From Megalobrama amblycephala (taxonomy: Eukaryota > Chordata > Actinopteri > Cypriniformes > Xenocyprididae): a stretch of 64,000 nucleotides of DNA. The stretch spans positions 55,779,957-55,843,956 of the forward strand of contig NC_063045.1 in NCBI RefSeq assembly GCF_018812025.1, given 5' to 3'. The notes below the pieces were generated by a model that saw only the letters and a program-made list of their open reading frames with translations, searched no databases and was not told the origin of the DNA. The stretch's first letter is position 1; every line of letters starts with the position of its first letter. Positions 1 through 11,000 of this stretch are shown here, piece by piece. The position numbers and the translations under genes were made by a program.

Positions 1-992
1 ATTTTATAGCAAGATGAGCAAATGGAGAGACTTTTTAATGTTTACTGTTCTATTATGTTGGTATTTAAAAGTTTCTGTTATGTTAATAGTTTTGGGGTTA
101 CCATTGTGGTGAAGAGTAGAACACGTGCTTGGGTTGAGGAACAACAATTACAATTGTTTTAATAATAAAAACAACAATTTTGGGCATGCCATAGATGGAA
201 TAAAACCATCTTCTGACTAACACCTGTCAATAAGAGTCGTTACAGAGTAAAGATCTTGTGAAAATCATTCTTGAACACATCCACTAAATAACTAATTTCT
301 GTTTGATATTAATTTTAGGATAATTAAACTTAATGGTTTTGGACTAAATTAAGAATGTTAACCTGATTCAACTAAATAGCACTGAGTTAACCTTATGTAA
401 TAAATTTAAGTTAACTTAAATAATGTTAATTAAATGCAACATAACCAAATTACATGGAACCTGTTGACATAAAAAAATTAAGTAAATCCAACGTATTATT
501 TTTTGGAGTGTTCACAATGAACTGTCAGGGATTTGTGCCTTAAGGCTTCTGATGGTATCATATTTCATAAACTTGGCCACTCGTTTCTCAGGTTTGTTTG
601 GCAAGTACATTCATCACTTAACTCTGACAGATGGCAAATGTTCTACCCACTTTCACTTGTCAAAAGTGCTTGTAATATGATACTATAGTTTAAGTGTGTC
701 ATGTGTCAGTTCTCCCCTGAGGATTGAGAGTGTGAGAGTCTGAATGTGGATGTAATCCACTGCATTTTCTCTCCTGCAGGCTGCGGTGAATCTACCATCT
801 TTAACACTCTGTGACTCTTTTGCATATCAGATCTCATGAAATTGTACTGTATGTTAAACATAAAACTCACTTTTGCACTGAACTCATTTCAGGTGATACG
901 TGTGCTTACGTATTTTGCATTTATGTTTTGTATTGAATTGTTATGTTAAATAGCCTTGAATTTGTAGATGCTTCCAGAAGAAATCTGGCTTC
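1..992. other. Upstream intergenic DNA, no supported gene
   Basis: No exon chain could be built here on either strand. The stretch 300-500 is AT-rich and looks like an old fish interspersed repeat. A good-looking splice acceptor with a pyrimidine tract ends at 779 on the + strand, but the open frames after it are short (11-19 codons) and unrecognised, so no gene is called. Confidence 0.5.
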
Positions 993-1322
993 TTAAAGGG
1001 AAAGTTCACCCAAAAAAGAAAATTCTGTCATTGTTTACTCAATCTCAAGTTGTTCTAAACCTGTATGAATTTCTTTCTTCTGCTGAACACACACACAATA
1101 CATTTTGAAGAATGTCGGTAACCAAACAGTTCGTGGGATCCCACTGACTTCCATAGTATTTTTTTCCCATACTATGGAAGTCAATGGTGTTCAACGGCTG
1201 TTTGGATACCCATATTCTTCAAAATATCTTCTTTTGTGTTCAGCAGAAGAAAGAAATACATACAGGTTTGGAACAACTTGAGAGTGAGTAAATTTTCATT
1301 TTTAAGTGAACTATCCCTTTAA
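993..1322. mobile_element. TTAA-flanked palindromic MITE
   Basis: Both ends carry TTAA (993-996, 1319-1322) followed by inverted termini AAAGGGAAAGTTCACCC and its complement. The arms contain the inverted words ATGAATTTCTTTCTTCTGCTGA and CAGCAGAAGAAAGAAATACA-type sequence, and the centre folds on itself around the words ACTTCCATAGTA and TACTATGGAAGT. TTAA target duplication is typical of piggyBac and Kolobok elements; with no coding capacity this is a non-autonomous copy. The family assignment is by structure only. Confidence 0.85.
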
Positions 1323-1734
1323 ATGATTTTGATTTCAACAATGTGCAGTAGGCCTATCTGTTTGGATTGTCCTTCACTTATCTGGCCACTAGATGGCCTG
1401 CTTTCTCACTTTATTGTAAAACAATGACGTGTGTTAAAATGCAACGCTGAAGCGTAAAACTGATCCAGCTGAAATAAAAGATTAAATTGATCTTAATTAT
1501 GCAAGTTGGTGAGCATGCTCTATTTACTGTATTATTTTATTTAGAGCATGTAGCCTAATTAAATATGCATTTCCTAAATAAGTTATTATTTGTGTAAATG
1601 AGTTCAAATGGTTTATTTTGACATGTTAAAAATTACAGGACAGCCAAGGTGATGAGTTTTGAAAATAAAAACATATGGTGTTTGAGTTTTAAAATATTTA
1701 AGAGCAGCGCGTGTGAGGTTGTAAAATAGCTTAC
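1323..1734. other. Unassigned spacer
   Basis: Mostly AT-rich, no coding signal seen apart from the CTCF-like core listed separately. Confidence 0.4.
1386..1397 (+). promoter_or_regulatory. CTCF-like core motif
   Basis: The twelve bases CCACTAGATGGC match the degenerate CTCF core CCASYAGRKGGC at every position. The flanks (TGG before, CTG after) fit less well. A motif match is only a candidate for binding. Confidence 0.35.
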
Positions 1735-1812
1735 CTCTTCACTAAACATTCCAGCACTTTCCAGTGTGAACTGTAGACCAAACAAACAGCAGCCAGTTCG
1801 TATCAAACTCAT
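1735..1812 (-). CDS. Candidate first coding exon of a divergent gene
   Basis: Read on the minus strand, an ATG at 1812 opens 26 codons (starts MSLIRTGCC, ends GMFSEE) and runs exactly into a strong splice donor, GAG then GTAAGC, at 1735/1734. A perfect RFX X-box and a local CpG cluster lie 80-130 bases upstream (1860-1950), where a promoter should be. The peptide is not recognised; it does not resemble ANAPC5, the gene next to RNF34 in human. No second exon was found between 1 and 1700, so it would have to lie left of the window. It may equally be a 5' UTR exon or chance. Confidence 0.3.
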
Positions 1813-1893
1813 TTAAATGTGTTTAGTAACCACACTATTTTGATTAAAAGTTATTAGTCAGCGAAACGCTCGACATCGCGTTCGACTGAGGAG

Positions 1894-1907
1894 GTAACCA
1901 TAGCAAC
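1894..1907 (+). promoter_or_regulatory. RFX X-box
   Basis: GTAACC, a two-base spacer AT, then AGCAAC matches the X-box consensus GTNRCC N0-3 RGYAAC at every position. RFX factors drive ciliary genes through such sites near the transcription start. The surrounding 1860-1950 is locally rich in CpG in an otherwise AT-rich region, which fits a promoter. Confidence 0.45.
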
Positions 1908-2838
1908 AGACCGCTCTAGAGCTTTCCGTCGACGTCGGACGTTACACGGACAAAAACATAAGTAGCCTACTGTTATTTGTCACATTTATACATTCATATA
2001 ATGTTGTATATTATATGTATACATTTATACACATTTATATATCGTAAGTATATCATAAAAAGTTGTTTAAAATCCAATTAGGCTGCACCAGACTGCGTTG
2101 TTGAAAGTAACTAAATAATTCACACATTAAAGGATTAGTTCACTTTTAAATTAAAACTTCCTGATAATTTACTCACCCCCATGTCATCCAAGATGTCCAT
2201 GTCCTTCTCTCTTCAGTCGAAAAGAAATTAAGGTTTTGGATGAAAACATTCCAGGATTTTTCTCCTTTTAGTGGACTTCAGTGGCCTCCAAACAGTTGAA
2301 GGTAAACATTACAGTTTCAGTGCAGCTTCAAAGCGTTCTACGCGATCCCAGATGAGGAATAAGGGTCTTTTATCTAGAGAAACCATCACTCATTTTCTAA
2401 TTTTTTTTTTTTTTTTAAATTTTATACATTTTAACCATACATGCTCATCTAGCTCTCTTCTTCTTCTTCTCTATTAGAATTCCGGTAGTATAGACACTGC
2501 TAAGTGCATTAGTGCCCTCCACAGGTCAAAGTTTGAACTAAATTGTCATATACAATATGCTACTGCAAGTATATAACAATTAGTTTTGATTTTTCATGTT
2601 GTTATTTGCACACCCCACACAAATTAATTACTGGTGTTGGAGCATCTATATCTTAAAAAACACTGTAGATTGACAGTAAAACCTTTATAACTTTCTAATG
2701 ATATAACTTGTTATCTTTATTAATATTTTAGATAGCTCCTTTGCCTGTTAACATGGTCACGTCGAGCTGCTAAGATGGCTGCGGCCTCATTTTCGCTTCA
2801 AAACTGCTCTTTAGAACTATGGGTGACGTCACGGACAC

Positions 2839-4115
2839 TAAAGGCCTTTGCACACTGAGTCCGAAATTTTCACATGCGTTTTTTCGTATTCGCAATCCTA
2901 AAAATTCGTCACACACAGAGACCTTGCACACTGAGTCCGATGCGTATTAATGAATGCGTTGCGAAAAAAATCGCAAAACAAATCGCAAAACAATACAAAA
3001 TGAAGTCTTCAAGCAGTGAGCACGATTAGTTGTCTCCTCTCTTCTTAAAAAGAGAAAAAGAAAGAGGAAATATTGGGTCCATTCAATCCCAAGATTGCAT
3101 AGAGAGAAAGGAGAATTCACCTCATCAAGGAGCTGCGGGATTATCCGAGCGTTTCAAAGTTTACTTCAGGATGTCAGTGGCTCTGTTTGATGCTTTACTA
3201 CAGGCACAATCTGTCTTTATATTCGGTCTCTTTGTATTCCTCACGTTGTTTGTCATTCAGTGCTGCTGTTTTGTGCTGTAGACGACGTGGATCTAGCCTG
3301 GTAATACCAGACTCTGCTACTTCACTTTGCTTCGTAGACAGAGTCTGGAATGGCATAATAGAGAAGTGTTTTCTCTCTCGCTAGGGGACGCTTGTCTGAA
3401 GTTTAAAATCATTGGTTACCCGTAAGCCAATCAGATACGTTTAGTTATGACGTATGTTATCCGCCTGTACAGCCGCATCGAAGCACAGACATCATGCATC
3501 GAACTCAAATCTATGATTGAACTTCCACTGTAAACCTGTTGTAAACACATGATGATGTGAGCGAAATACCGGAGTGAACATGGCTGTAAACGACTTTTGC
3601 AGATTATGCGAAGTTAATGCATCCCATGTCTCGTTTCCCATTTCCGCGGTCGTTTCGGTTTTCGATTTCTCTAACCTACAATGTAAAACTCGGCGCTTAG
3701 CATCTACGTCACGACTCTCAGCCCGCCCTCTGTTCGTTGATTGGCCCGGCTGTTTCCAGACCGGTGGCAAACACAAAGCTCTGACGCTGTATCAGACTGA
3801 GTACAGAAGCGAAATGAAATTGAGCGGAAGTAGGAAGTCTGACGTAGTCAGGCTAACGTGGATCAACTTGTCAGATGGCATTCTGGATTTTTGCGTTCAC
3901 GTACGGTGGCTCTGAATTGTCAAAAACGTCTCTCAAAATGCGTGCCACGGATGCGAAAAACGCAGAAAATCGAACCTGATCCGAATATTTTTTTGACGGA
4001 CGAAAGTTTCGGAAGCAGTGTGCAAACGCAATTGACATAACGTGAGGTCGAATTTATTTTTTAACGTGCGAAAGTTTCGCATGCGAATTTCGGACTCAGT
4101 GTGCAGTGACCTTTA
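2839..4115. mobile_element. Middle DNA transposon of the nested set
   Basis: Inverted termini ACTAAAGG, four variable bases, then TGCACACTGAGTCCGAAATT are found at the left (2838-2866) and, complemented, at the right (4085-4116). It sits within the outer element. The target duplication could not be resolved by eye, so the superfamily is left open. Sub-terminal arms share the words CGCATGCG and CGCAAAACG-like sequence. Confidence 0.65.
3294..3855. mobile_element. Innermost DNA transposon with 9-bp target duplication
   Basis: Termini TAGCCTG and CAGGCTA, with the further matched word CAGACT inside each end, are bracketed by the direct repeat ACGTGGATC at 3285-3293 and 3856-3864. An 8-9 bp duplication fits hAT, Merlin or Mutator-like elements. 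It carries a 113-codon open frame (3574-3915) whose start reads MNMAVNDFCRLCEVN; the frame runs out through the right end and is not a recognisable transposase. Confidence 0.75.
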
Positions 4116-4805
4116 GTCTATGGTGTAGACACTGCTAAGTGTATTACTGCCCTCCTCTGGTCAAAGTTTGAACTAAATTGTCATATACAATATGCTAGTG
4201 CAAGTATATAACAGTTAGTTCAAACTTTGACCTGTGGAGGGCAATAATACATTTAGCAGTGTCTACACTGCCGGAATTCTAATAGAGAAGAAGAGAGCTA
4301 GTTCAAGATGAGCATTTATGGTTAAAACGTATATAATTTTAAGTTTTTTTTTTTAGAAAATGAGTGATGGTTTCTCTAGATAAGACCCTTATTCCTAGTC
4401 TAGGATCGTGTAGAACAATTTGAAGCTGCAATTAAACTGTAATTTTTACCATAAAACCGTTTGGAGGCCATTGAAGTACACTATATGGAGAAAAATCCTG
4501 GAATGTTTTCATCAAAAATCTTAATTTCTTTTCGACTGAAGAGAGAATGACATGGACATCTTGGATGACATGGGGCTGAGTAAATTATCAGGAAAATTTG
4601 ATTTGAAAGTGAACTAATCCTTTAAGTCAGTATCCTTGTTAATGAAACTGAGAGTGGGGATGTAATTAGCACGTCTAGGGAAATGCGCACATCAGAACTG
4701 GACGTAATTATCAGCGTTTTACACATCTGCTTCCAAACTAGGTCTGTGGAGAGAGCACTAGTGTCGCTGCATCAAACCGTTGCTGCACACATGCGTGGCG
4801 CTAAG

Positions 4806-5026
4806 ACACGCCCACTCGCCGGCAAACGCAACGCCGATTGGCTGCTATACATACCAGCGGCCCTTGCTATTTCAGGATTGGCGGATCCGCGCTTTGCCAT
4901 TACGTTATCCTCTTTTCTACACATACACAAGGATGATAGAAAGAGAAGACGTAATGGAGTGTTCCTGATCGTCCTTGCGATGAAAATCACTTTAGAATTC
5001 GACAGTTTTCACGGACGGAAGTTGCA
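4806..5026 (+). promoter_or_regulatory. rnf34: rnf34 promoter and 5' UTR
   Basis: A GC-richer island precedes the rnf34 start codon. It has a CACGCCCA Sp/KLF-type box at 4807-4814, two inverted CCAAT boxes (ATTGG at 4837-4841 and 4877-4881, 40 bases apart, suiting NF-Y), and an ETS-type CGGAAGT at 5016-5022, five bases before the start codon. No TATA box is evident, as expected for a housekeeping gene. A short upstream ATG frame occurs near 4953 (about four codons). The transcription start is not determined. Confidence 0.6.
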
Positions 5027-5032
5027 ATGAAG
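5027..5032 (+). CDS. rnf34: rnf34 coding exon 1 (Met-Lys)
   Basis: Only ATG AAG is coding before a near-perfect donor, AAG then GTATGTAA. The human protein starts MKAGA and exon 2 here opens with Ala-Gly-Ala, so the two codons fit exactly. If this exon is skipped, Met8 in exon 2 is the next start. Confidence 0.9.
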
Positions 5033-8000
5033 GTATGTAAAAAGAAATAAATATCAGATTTTTATTGACATCGACGAGATTTGTCGTCTGCGTGGAAGCA
5101 ACAAAATAATTAATGTCCGTTTGATATGTCAACAGTCAGACTTCTTAAGAGTTGCATCAGTTGGATGCATCAAATGACTCAATGCGCGTGCTCTTCCTTC
5201 TTTTGCATGCTCTTGCATTAAGAGTGTTTGTTTGTTTGTTTGGCTGACAGCTGCATTGTATTTATTATCATTTACCAAGAGATTCGATACTATCGGTATC
5301 TGTAGACATCAGGACAGGTGCAGCTTGATTTGCTTGGAACAGAGTGTACAAGCAGCGACCATCATAACCCAGTTTATCGTAGCACTTCTCTAATGAGATT
5401 GGAGGATAGTCTCTGCCAGCAGTCACTGGATGAGCTGATATGAATGGACAAGGAGCTCAGACAGTCATAAGGGACAGAAGTGATTTCCCCTTCTAAAACG
5501 TCACAGTTAAATTATAACATAGTGATTATGACGTCAGAATAGCGATACAAGTATTGCAGGCATGTATCAATGCATGTAGCAGTGTTTTCCACTGCTGAAA
5601 CGTCGCGATGTAATTACGTGCTTGTAATTATGACGTCAGAATAGTGATTGAAATTATTGTGACGATTGCTATATTCATATAAAGCGGCATGTAGTTCAGA
5701 CAGACAGTCATGAGGGACAGAAGTGATTTCTCCTACTAAAAAGATCACAATTTAATTATAGTATAGTGAATATGACGTCAGATTAGTGATTGTGATAACT
5801 ATCAGGCTAATATCAGTTCAATTCACATAGTTTCTCCTACTAAAAATGGCTCGATTTTAATTATGCATGTAGTGATTATTACCTCAGAATAGTTATGAAA
5901 ATGAATGTGATGATTGCTAATTTTATGAATGTACCTTGTACATACATTTTAAAAAGTCTGGAAGGAGGGATATAAGTGATTCCCCAGAAGAGAGTCAGAA
6001 TAGTGATTCTGTTTGTGATATCTAGCTGAACTGTTATAATTTGACCAACAGTCATAGCTAAACTGTCATTTTTAAAATTTTGGCAGAGACATTAGAATTG
6101 TGATGAAAATGATTGTGATTCTATTTGTGATGTCTGGTGGAGCAGGTATAATTGGATCATCAGTCCAGACAGTAATGAGTAAAAATGTCAGTTTTGAATT
6201 ATGATATATGAAAATGTTTGGCCAGGCTGGTATCCGATTGTGATTTTTGTAACTGGAAAATCTGCTCAGACAGAAACGATTCCTCTCATTAAAACTCAAA
6301 ATTGAAAAATGCCATAGTGGTTATGATGTCAGTAAAATAGACTAAAAATGAGGGAAGGCTGTGATAAAAATGATTGTGCATGTGATTATGATTGTTGTGA
6401 TTTGACGAGATGTTCAGAATAGAGAGAAGTTGCTCAGTCATGAGGAACAGAAGTGATTCACCATCTAAAATATTACAGTTGAATTATGACATGATACATA
6501 TAATGTCACTCAATACAATGGATTAAGATTGAGAGATTTGATAAAAAGTTTTGTTACTATATGACTGTGGTGGTATTTTATTTTATAATTACTCTTATAA
6601 AGCGGCATGTAGTTCAGACAGTCATGAGGGACAGAAGTGATTTCTCCTACTAAAAAGGTCACAATTTAAATATAGTATAGTGAATATGACGTCAGATTAG
6701 TGATACAAATTATAGTGATTGTGATAACTATCAGGCTAATATCAGTGCAATTCACATAGTTTCTCCTACTAAAAATGGCTCGATTTAATTATGCACGTAG
6801 TGATTATGACCTCAGAATAGTTATGAAAATGAATGATTCTGGTTGTGATGATTGCTATTTTTATGAATGTACCTTGTACATACATTTTAAAAAGTCTGGA
6901 GGGATATAAGTGATTTCCCAGAAGAGAGTCAGAATAGTGATTCTGTTTGTGATATCTAGCTGAACTGTTATAATTTGATCAGCAGTCATAGCTAAACTGT
7001 CATTTTTTAATTTTGGCAGAGTGATTATGACATTAGAATTGTGATGAAAATGATTGTGATTCTATTTGTGATGTCTGGTGGAACAGGTATAATTGGATCA
7101 TCAGTCCAGACAGTAATGAGTAAAAATGTCAGTTTTGAATTATGAGATATGACATCAGAATAGTGATGAAAATGTTTGGCCAGGCTGGTATAAATGGACA
7201 TAAACATCTCAAATGAATTATCATATAGTGGTTTTGATGTCAGAATAGTGGAATATGTTGAAAAGTGTGAAGATGAAAATGGCTGATTCCGATTGTGATT
7301 TTTATAACTGGAAAATCTGCTCAGACAGAGACGATTCCTCTCATTAAAACTCAAAATTGAAAAAATGCCATAGTGGTTATGATGTCAGTAAAGTAGACTA
7401 AAAATGAGGGAAGGCTGTGATAAAAATGATTGTGCATGTGATTATGATTGTTGTGATTTGACGAGATGTTAGGAATGGAGAAAAGTTGCTCAGTCACGAG
7501 GAACAGAAGTGATTTATAATTGGTCCAGACAGTAATGACTAAAATGTAAGTTTTGAATTATGAGATATGACATGAGAATAGTGATGAAAATGTTTGGCCA
7601 GGCTGGTATAAAAGGACATAAACATCTCAAATGAATTATCATATAGTGGTTTTGATGTCAGAATAGTGGAATATGTTGAAAAGTGTGAAGATGAAAATGA
7701 CTGATTCCGACTGTGATTATTGACTGAGTTTTTACAACTGGAAAATCTGCTCAGACGGAGACGATTCCTCTCATGAGTTATTAAAACTCAAAATTGAAAA
7801 ATGCCATAGTGATTATGATGTCAGAATAGTAGACAGTAAAAATGAGGGAAGGCTGTGATACAGAAGTGATTCCCTCTCTAAAACATTACAGTTGAATTAT
7901 GACATGATAAATATGATGTCAGAATAATGGATTATGATGTGATAAAGTTTTGTTACTATATGATTGTGGTGGTATTTTAAATGTTTTTAATAGTGGGAAT

Positions 8001-11000
8001 TTGCTGATATAATGTTACTTGCAGGGGAGAAATGATCGGGTGATTGTGATGAGATTTTTATCAGCGTTCAGCACACAATGACTAAATGCTAAGAGGAGGC
8101 GGTTTTTTGACTTGGTGTTGACCTCGCTTCTTCAGGGAGCAGCCATGAAACAAAGCGTGAGTGGGTATAATCAGAGGGTTAATCACACGTTAGATAATTC
8201 TGAATAATTCCTCTCATTCATAAGAGCACGACTGTCTGGCCTTTTTTCTCCCTGTGGTTTCTGTAATGACACTGTGTGTAGTGACACGTTTAAAGCACTG
8301 AATCTCCCGGGAAGCAAAGGACAAACTGTCTTCTGAAAGAAAGCTTTTTCTGAGGATATCAGAACATTGTTACATTGCTTTTGCTCAATTTGAGTGGGAA
8401 ATCAGACAGTATCAGGGTTTTTTTTTTTTTTAAATGAATGTGGTAATTATTTCTGGAGGTGTTTAGAACCCTGATATTGTACATATCAGGCATTTATCAG
8501 GCCTTATTTGGTATCTGGTCCACACTATAGCTGAAGTCATTATTTTTAGGACCATAGAAAGAGTTAAACAAAAGTCTGGAGAAATTTCAGATGGAGATAA
8601 TCCACCTTCATCTGTTTCATATTAAAAAGCAGTGGAAATGAAATGGCATATTTCCACCAGAAGATCATTATTGGATATGCCAGTCATTTTGTAATAATGT
8701 TGGCAAAAAAAAAAAAAAAAAATCATCTATTGATGATTATGAAGATTTTTCAAAATTTATATTTAATAAAAAAAATGTGTCTTTGTACCGTTGTCTAAAT
8801 ACTGTTACTGACATCTTATTAGATCCCAGCAAGGTGCCTACACTTCTTCGAAAGTGTTAGTTCACCCAAAAATGAGAATTCTGTAATTATTTTCTCACCC
8901 TAATACTGAAATTTTTTGAAATCTTCACACAACTCTTTTCCAAGCAAGGAAAGCTTATAGTGAATCAGGGTTATTATTATAGTTAATTAAAATGGAAACT
9001 AAAACCATGAAAAAAATGTTACTTGAAATATATAAATGTTGATTAAAATAAAATAAAATAAAATAAAATAAAATATAAAAAACGTACTTATTTCAGCAAG
9101 TTGCCAAGGCAACATTTCTCTCTTTTTTTCATGAGAGTTCTTTTTTATTTTGTTTTTATAGTTTTAACAGTGGTACAGGTGTCTCATGCCGGCATATACA
9201 ATCATCCATCATACAATCTAGGGCTGGGCGATATATCGCATGCAATTGTCACGTGCATTTCGTCAGTAAAGTAAATTACCGCTAAATCGCCATCACCTGC
9301 TTTCAAATGGAGAGGCATTTAATAGACAGAACCGTAGATCACTGACAAGCTACGCGATATCGCGTTCATTATCGAAGGCGATTCATCTGCGATATGAATG
9401 TGATATTGCGTAGCTTGTCAGTGAACTACGGCTCTGTCTATTAAATGCCTCTCCATTTGAAAGCAGGTGATGGCGATTTAGCGGTAATCAGGGAACCGGC
9501 TTTACTGACGAAATGCGCGTGAGAATCGCATGCGATATATCGCCCAGCCCTAAATCTTCCATAAACTGGTAGTTCAAGGATCGAGTGAAGGGTAATAGCA
9601 CCAAAATAAACAAGAGTCAAGAAACAAAGACATTTTCAGAGAGGGGACCAAATACGCCAGAAATCATTAGACCTCTGGCATAAGTCACAAGTTAGTTTTT
9701 CTAAAGGTAGGGAAATAGCAATTTGATTCAACATTTCTCATTTTAATTTAGTTTCACTAAAATTAATAAAATAAAAAAGAATAAATCTAAATAGACATAT
9801 TAAAAAATAAAATAATGAAAAAAATTAGAAAAACAACAAAAGTACAGAACTTAAACTAAAATGAAAATGGATAATATAAAAATTCAAATATTAAAGTATT
9901 ATAATATCACAGTGATACTAAAATAAAACTTGAGTTAATATATGCTCTGTTGACCTCCAAAAAGGATAAAAACACCATGACAGAACTATAAAACATTTAC
10001 TTTTAAACTATATTTAGTGTATTTAGTGTTTATGGCGTGACTCGTTTTTGGATGAACTATTCCTTCAAGAAACATTTCTTAAACCAACAACATGTTCAAA
10101 GCTGCTCAGTCCCATATCTGCTGGTGTAATTAGTTATGCACTCTCATGCGATGCTCATTAGTCAGGCTCTGAAGTCATTAAAAGTCATGCATCTCTGTCA
10201 GTGGGAGGGATTTCATTTCTCCGTAGCTCTTCCCAAGCTTTACAGAGACTGTCGCTGCAGGTGAGAGGAGAGACGAGGAATTTGCTTTTCCTTTATTCCA
10301 TTGTGAATCAGAAGTGCTGATTCATTGTTTTTAAGAAACATCAGGCTCAAGTCTTGTCGAGTTGTCTTATTCCCAGTGCTTAATGCAGTTATAAGTCTCT
10401 GCATGTATTATATCATGAGCGCTGGAGACATTAGTCTGAATTCAGTTGATGCCGGCATGCACATGGTCTCTCTAGAGTCCAGTATGCTCATCAATTAAAA
10501 ATAAGCATTTACCATAAGATTCGCTTTCAAATGAGTCCCCGTGCAGCGAATCGTGACTTAAGGGAACTAATGCTCTGTTTTCCTTGAAGGAGACAGAGCT
10601 CTCTGAGCGCTCTTGTTCTGACGTGAGAGAATAGGTCATCAGATCTCTAAAAGCAGGAGACTGTATCGCTGAAATCCTCCTGACTGTCAACCTGTCAGAA
10701 ACTACTAGAACCAATGCTGGGTCAGATGTACAGACAAGATGTGCGCACACACATATGTTATATAAACAAACACTGGAAAGTAGATGTGGGGATTCTACTT
10801 GGTCAGTCATTTATGTAACTTCCTCTTTGAAGCCTGTTGGGGAAAGTTACTTTTAAAGGTGCCATCAAACGTTTTTTTACAAGATGTAATATAAGTCTAA
10901 GGCATCCCCTGAATGTGTCTGTGAAGTTGCAGCTCAAAATACCCCGTAGATTTTTTTTAATTCATTTTTTTAACTGCCTATTTTGAGGCATAATTAGAAA

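Larger units (their letters stand above)
2127..4625. mobile_element. Outer TTAA element of a nested set
   Basis: TTAA at 2127-2130 and 4622-4625 flanks inverted termini AAAGGATTAGTTCACTTT. The arms are long inverted repeats, for example CCCCCATGTCATCCAAGATG at about 2176 and its complement near 4555, and the CTCTATTAGAATTCCGG word at 2470 against 4265. The same family recurs at 23490-24308 and 34233-35053. The 2.5 kb size comes from other transposons inserted inside it. No transposase frame is present. Confidence 0.85.

Noticed and set aside
780..860. Possible terminal exon of an upstream + strand gene after a good acceptor ending at 779
   Set aside because: Frames are only 11-19 codons, unrecognised, and no canonical AATAAA follows; a single acceptor is not enough.
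6072..7354. Two minus-strand frames both starting [21 protein letters not shown]
   Set aside because: They are identical only because the 918-bp unit is duplicated; composition follows the repeat and the frames differ after the shared part.
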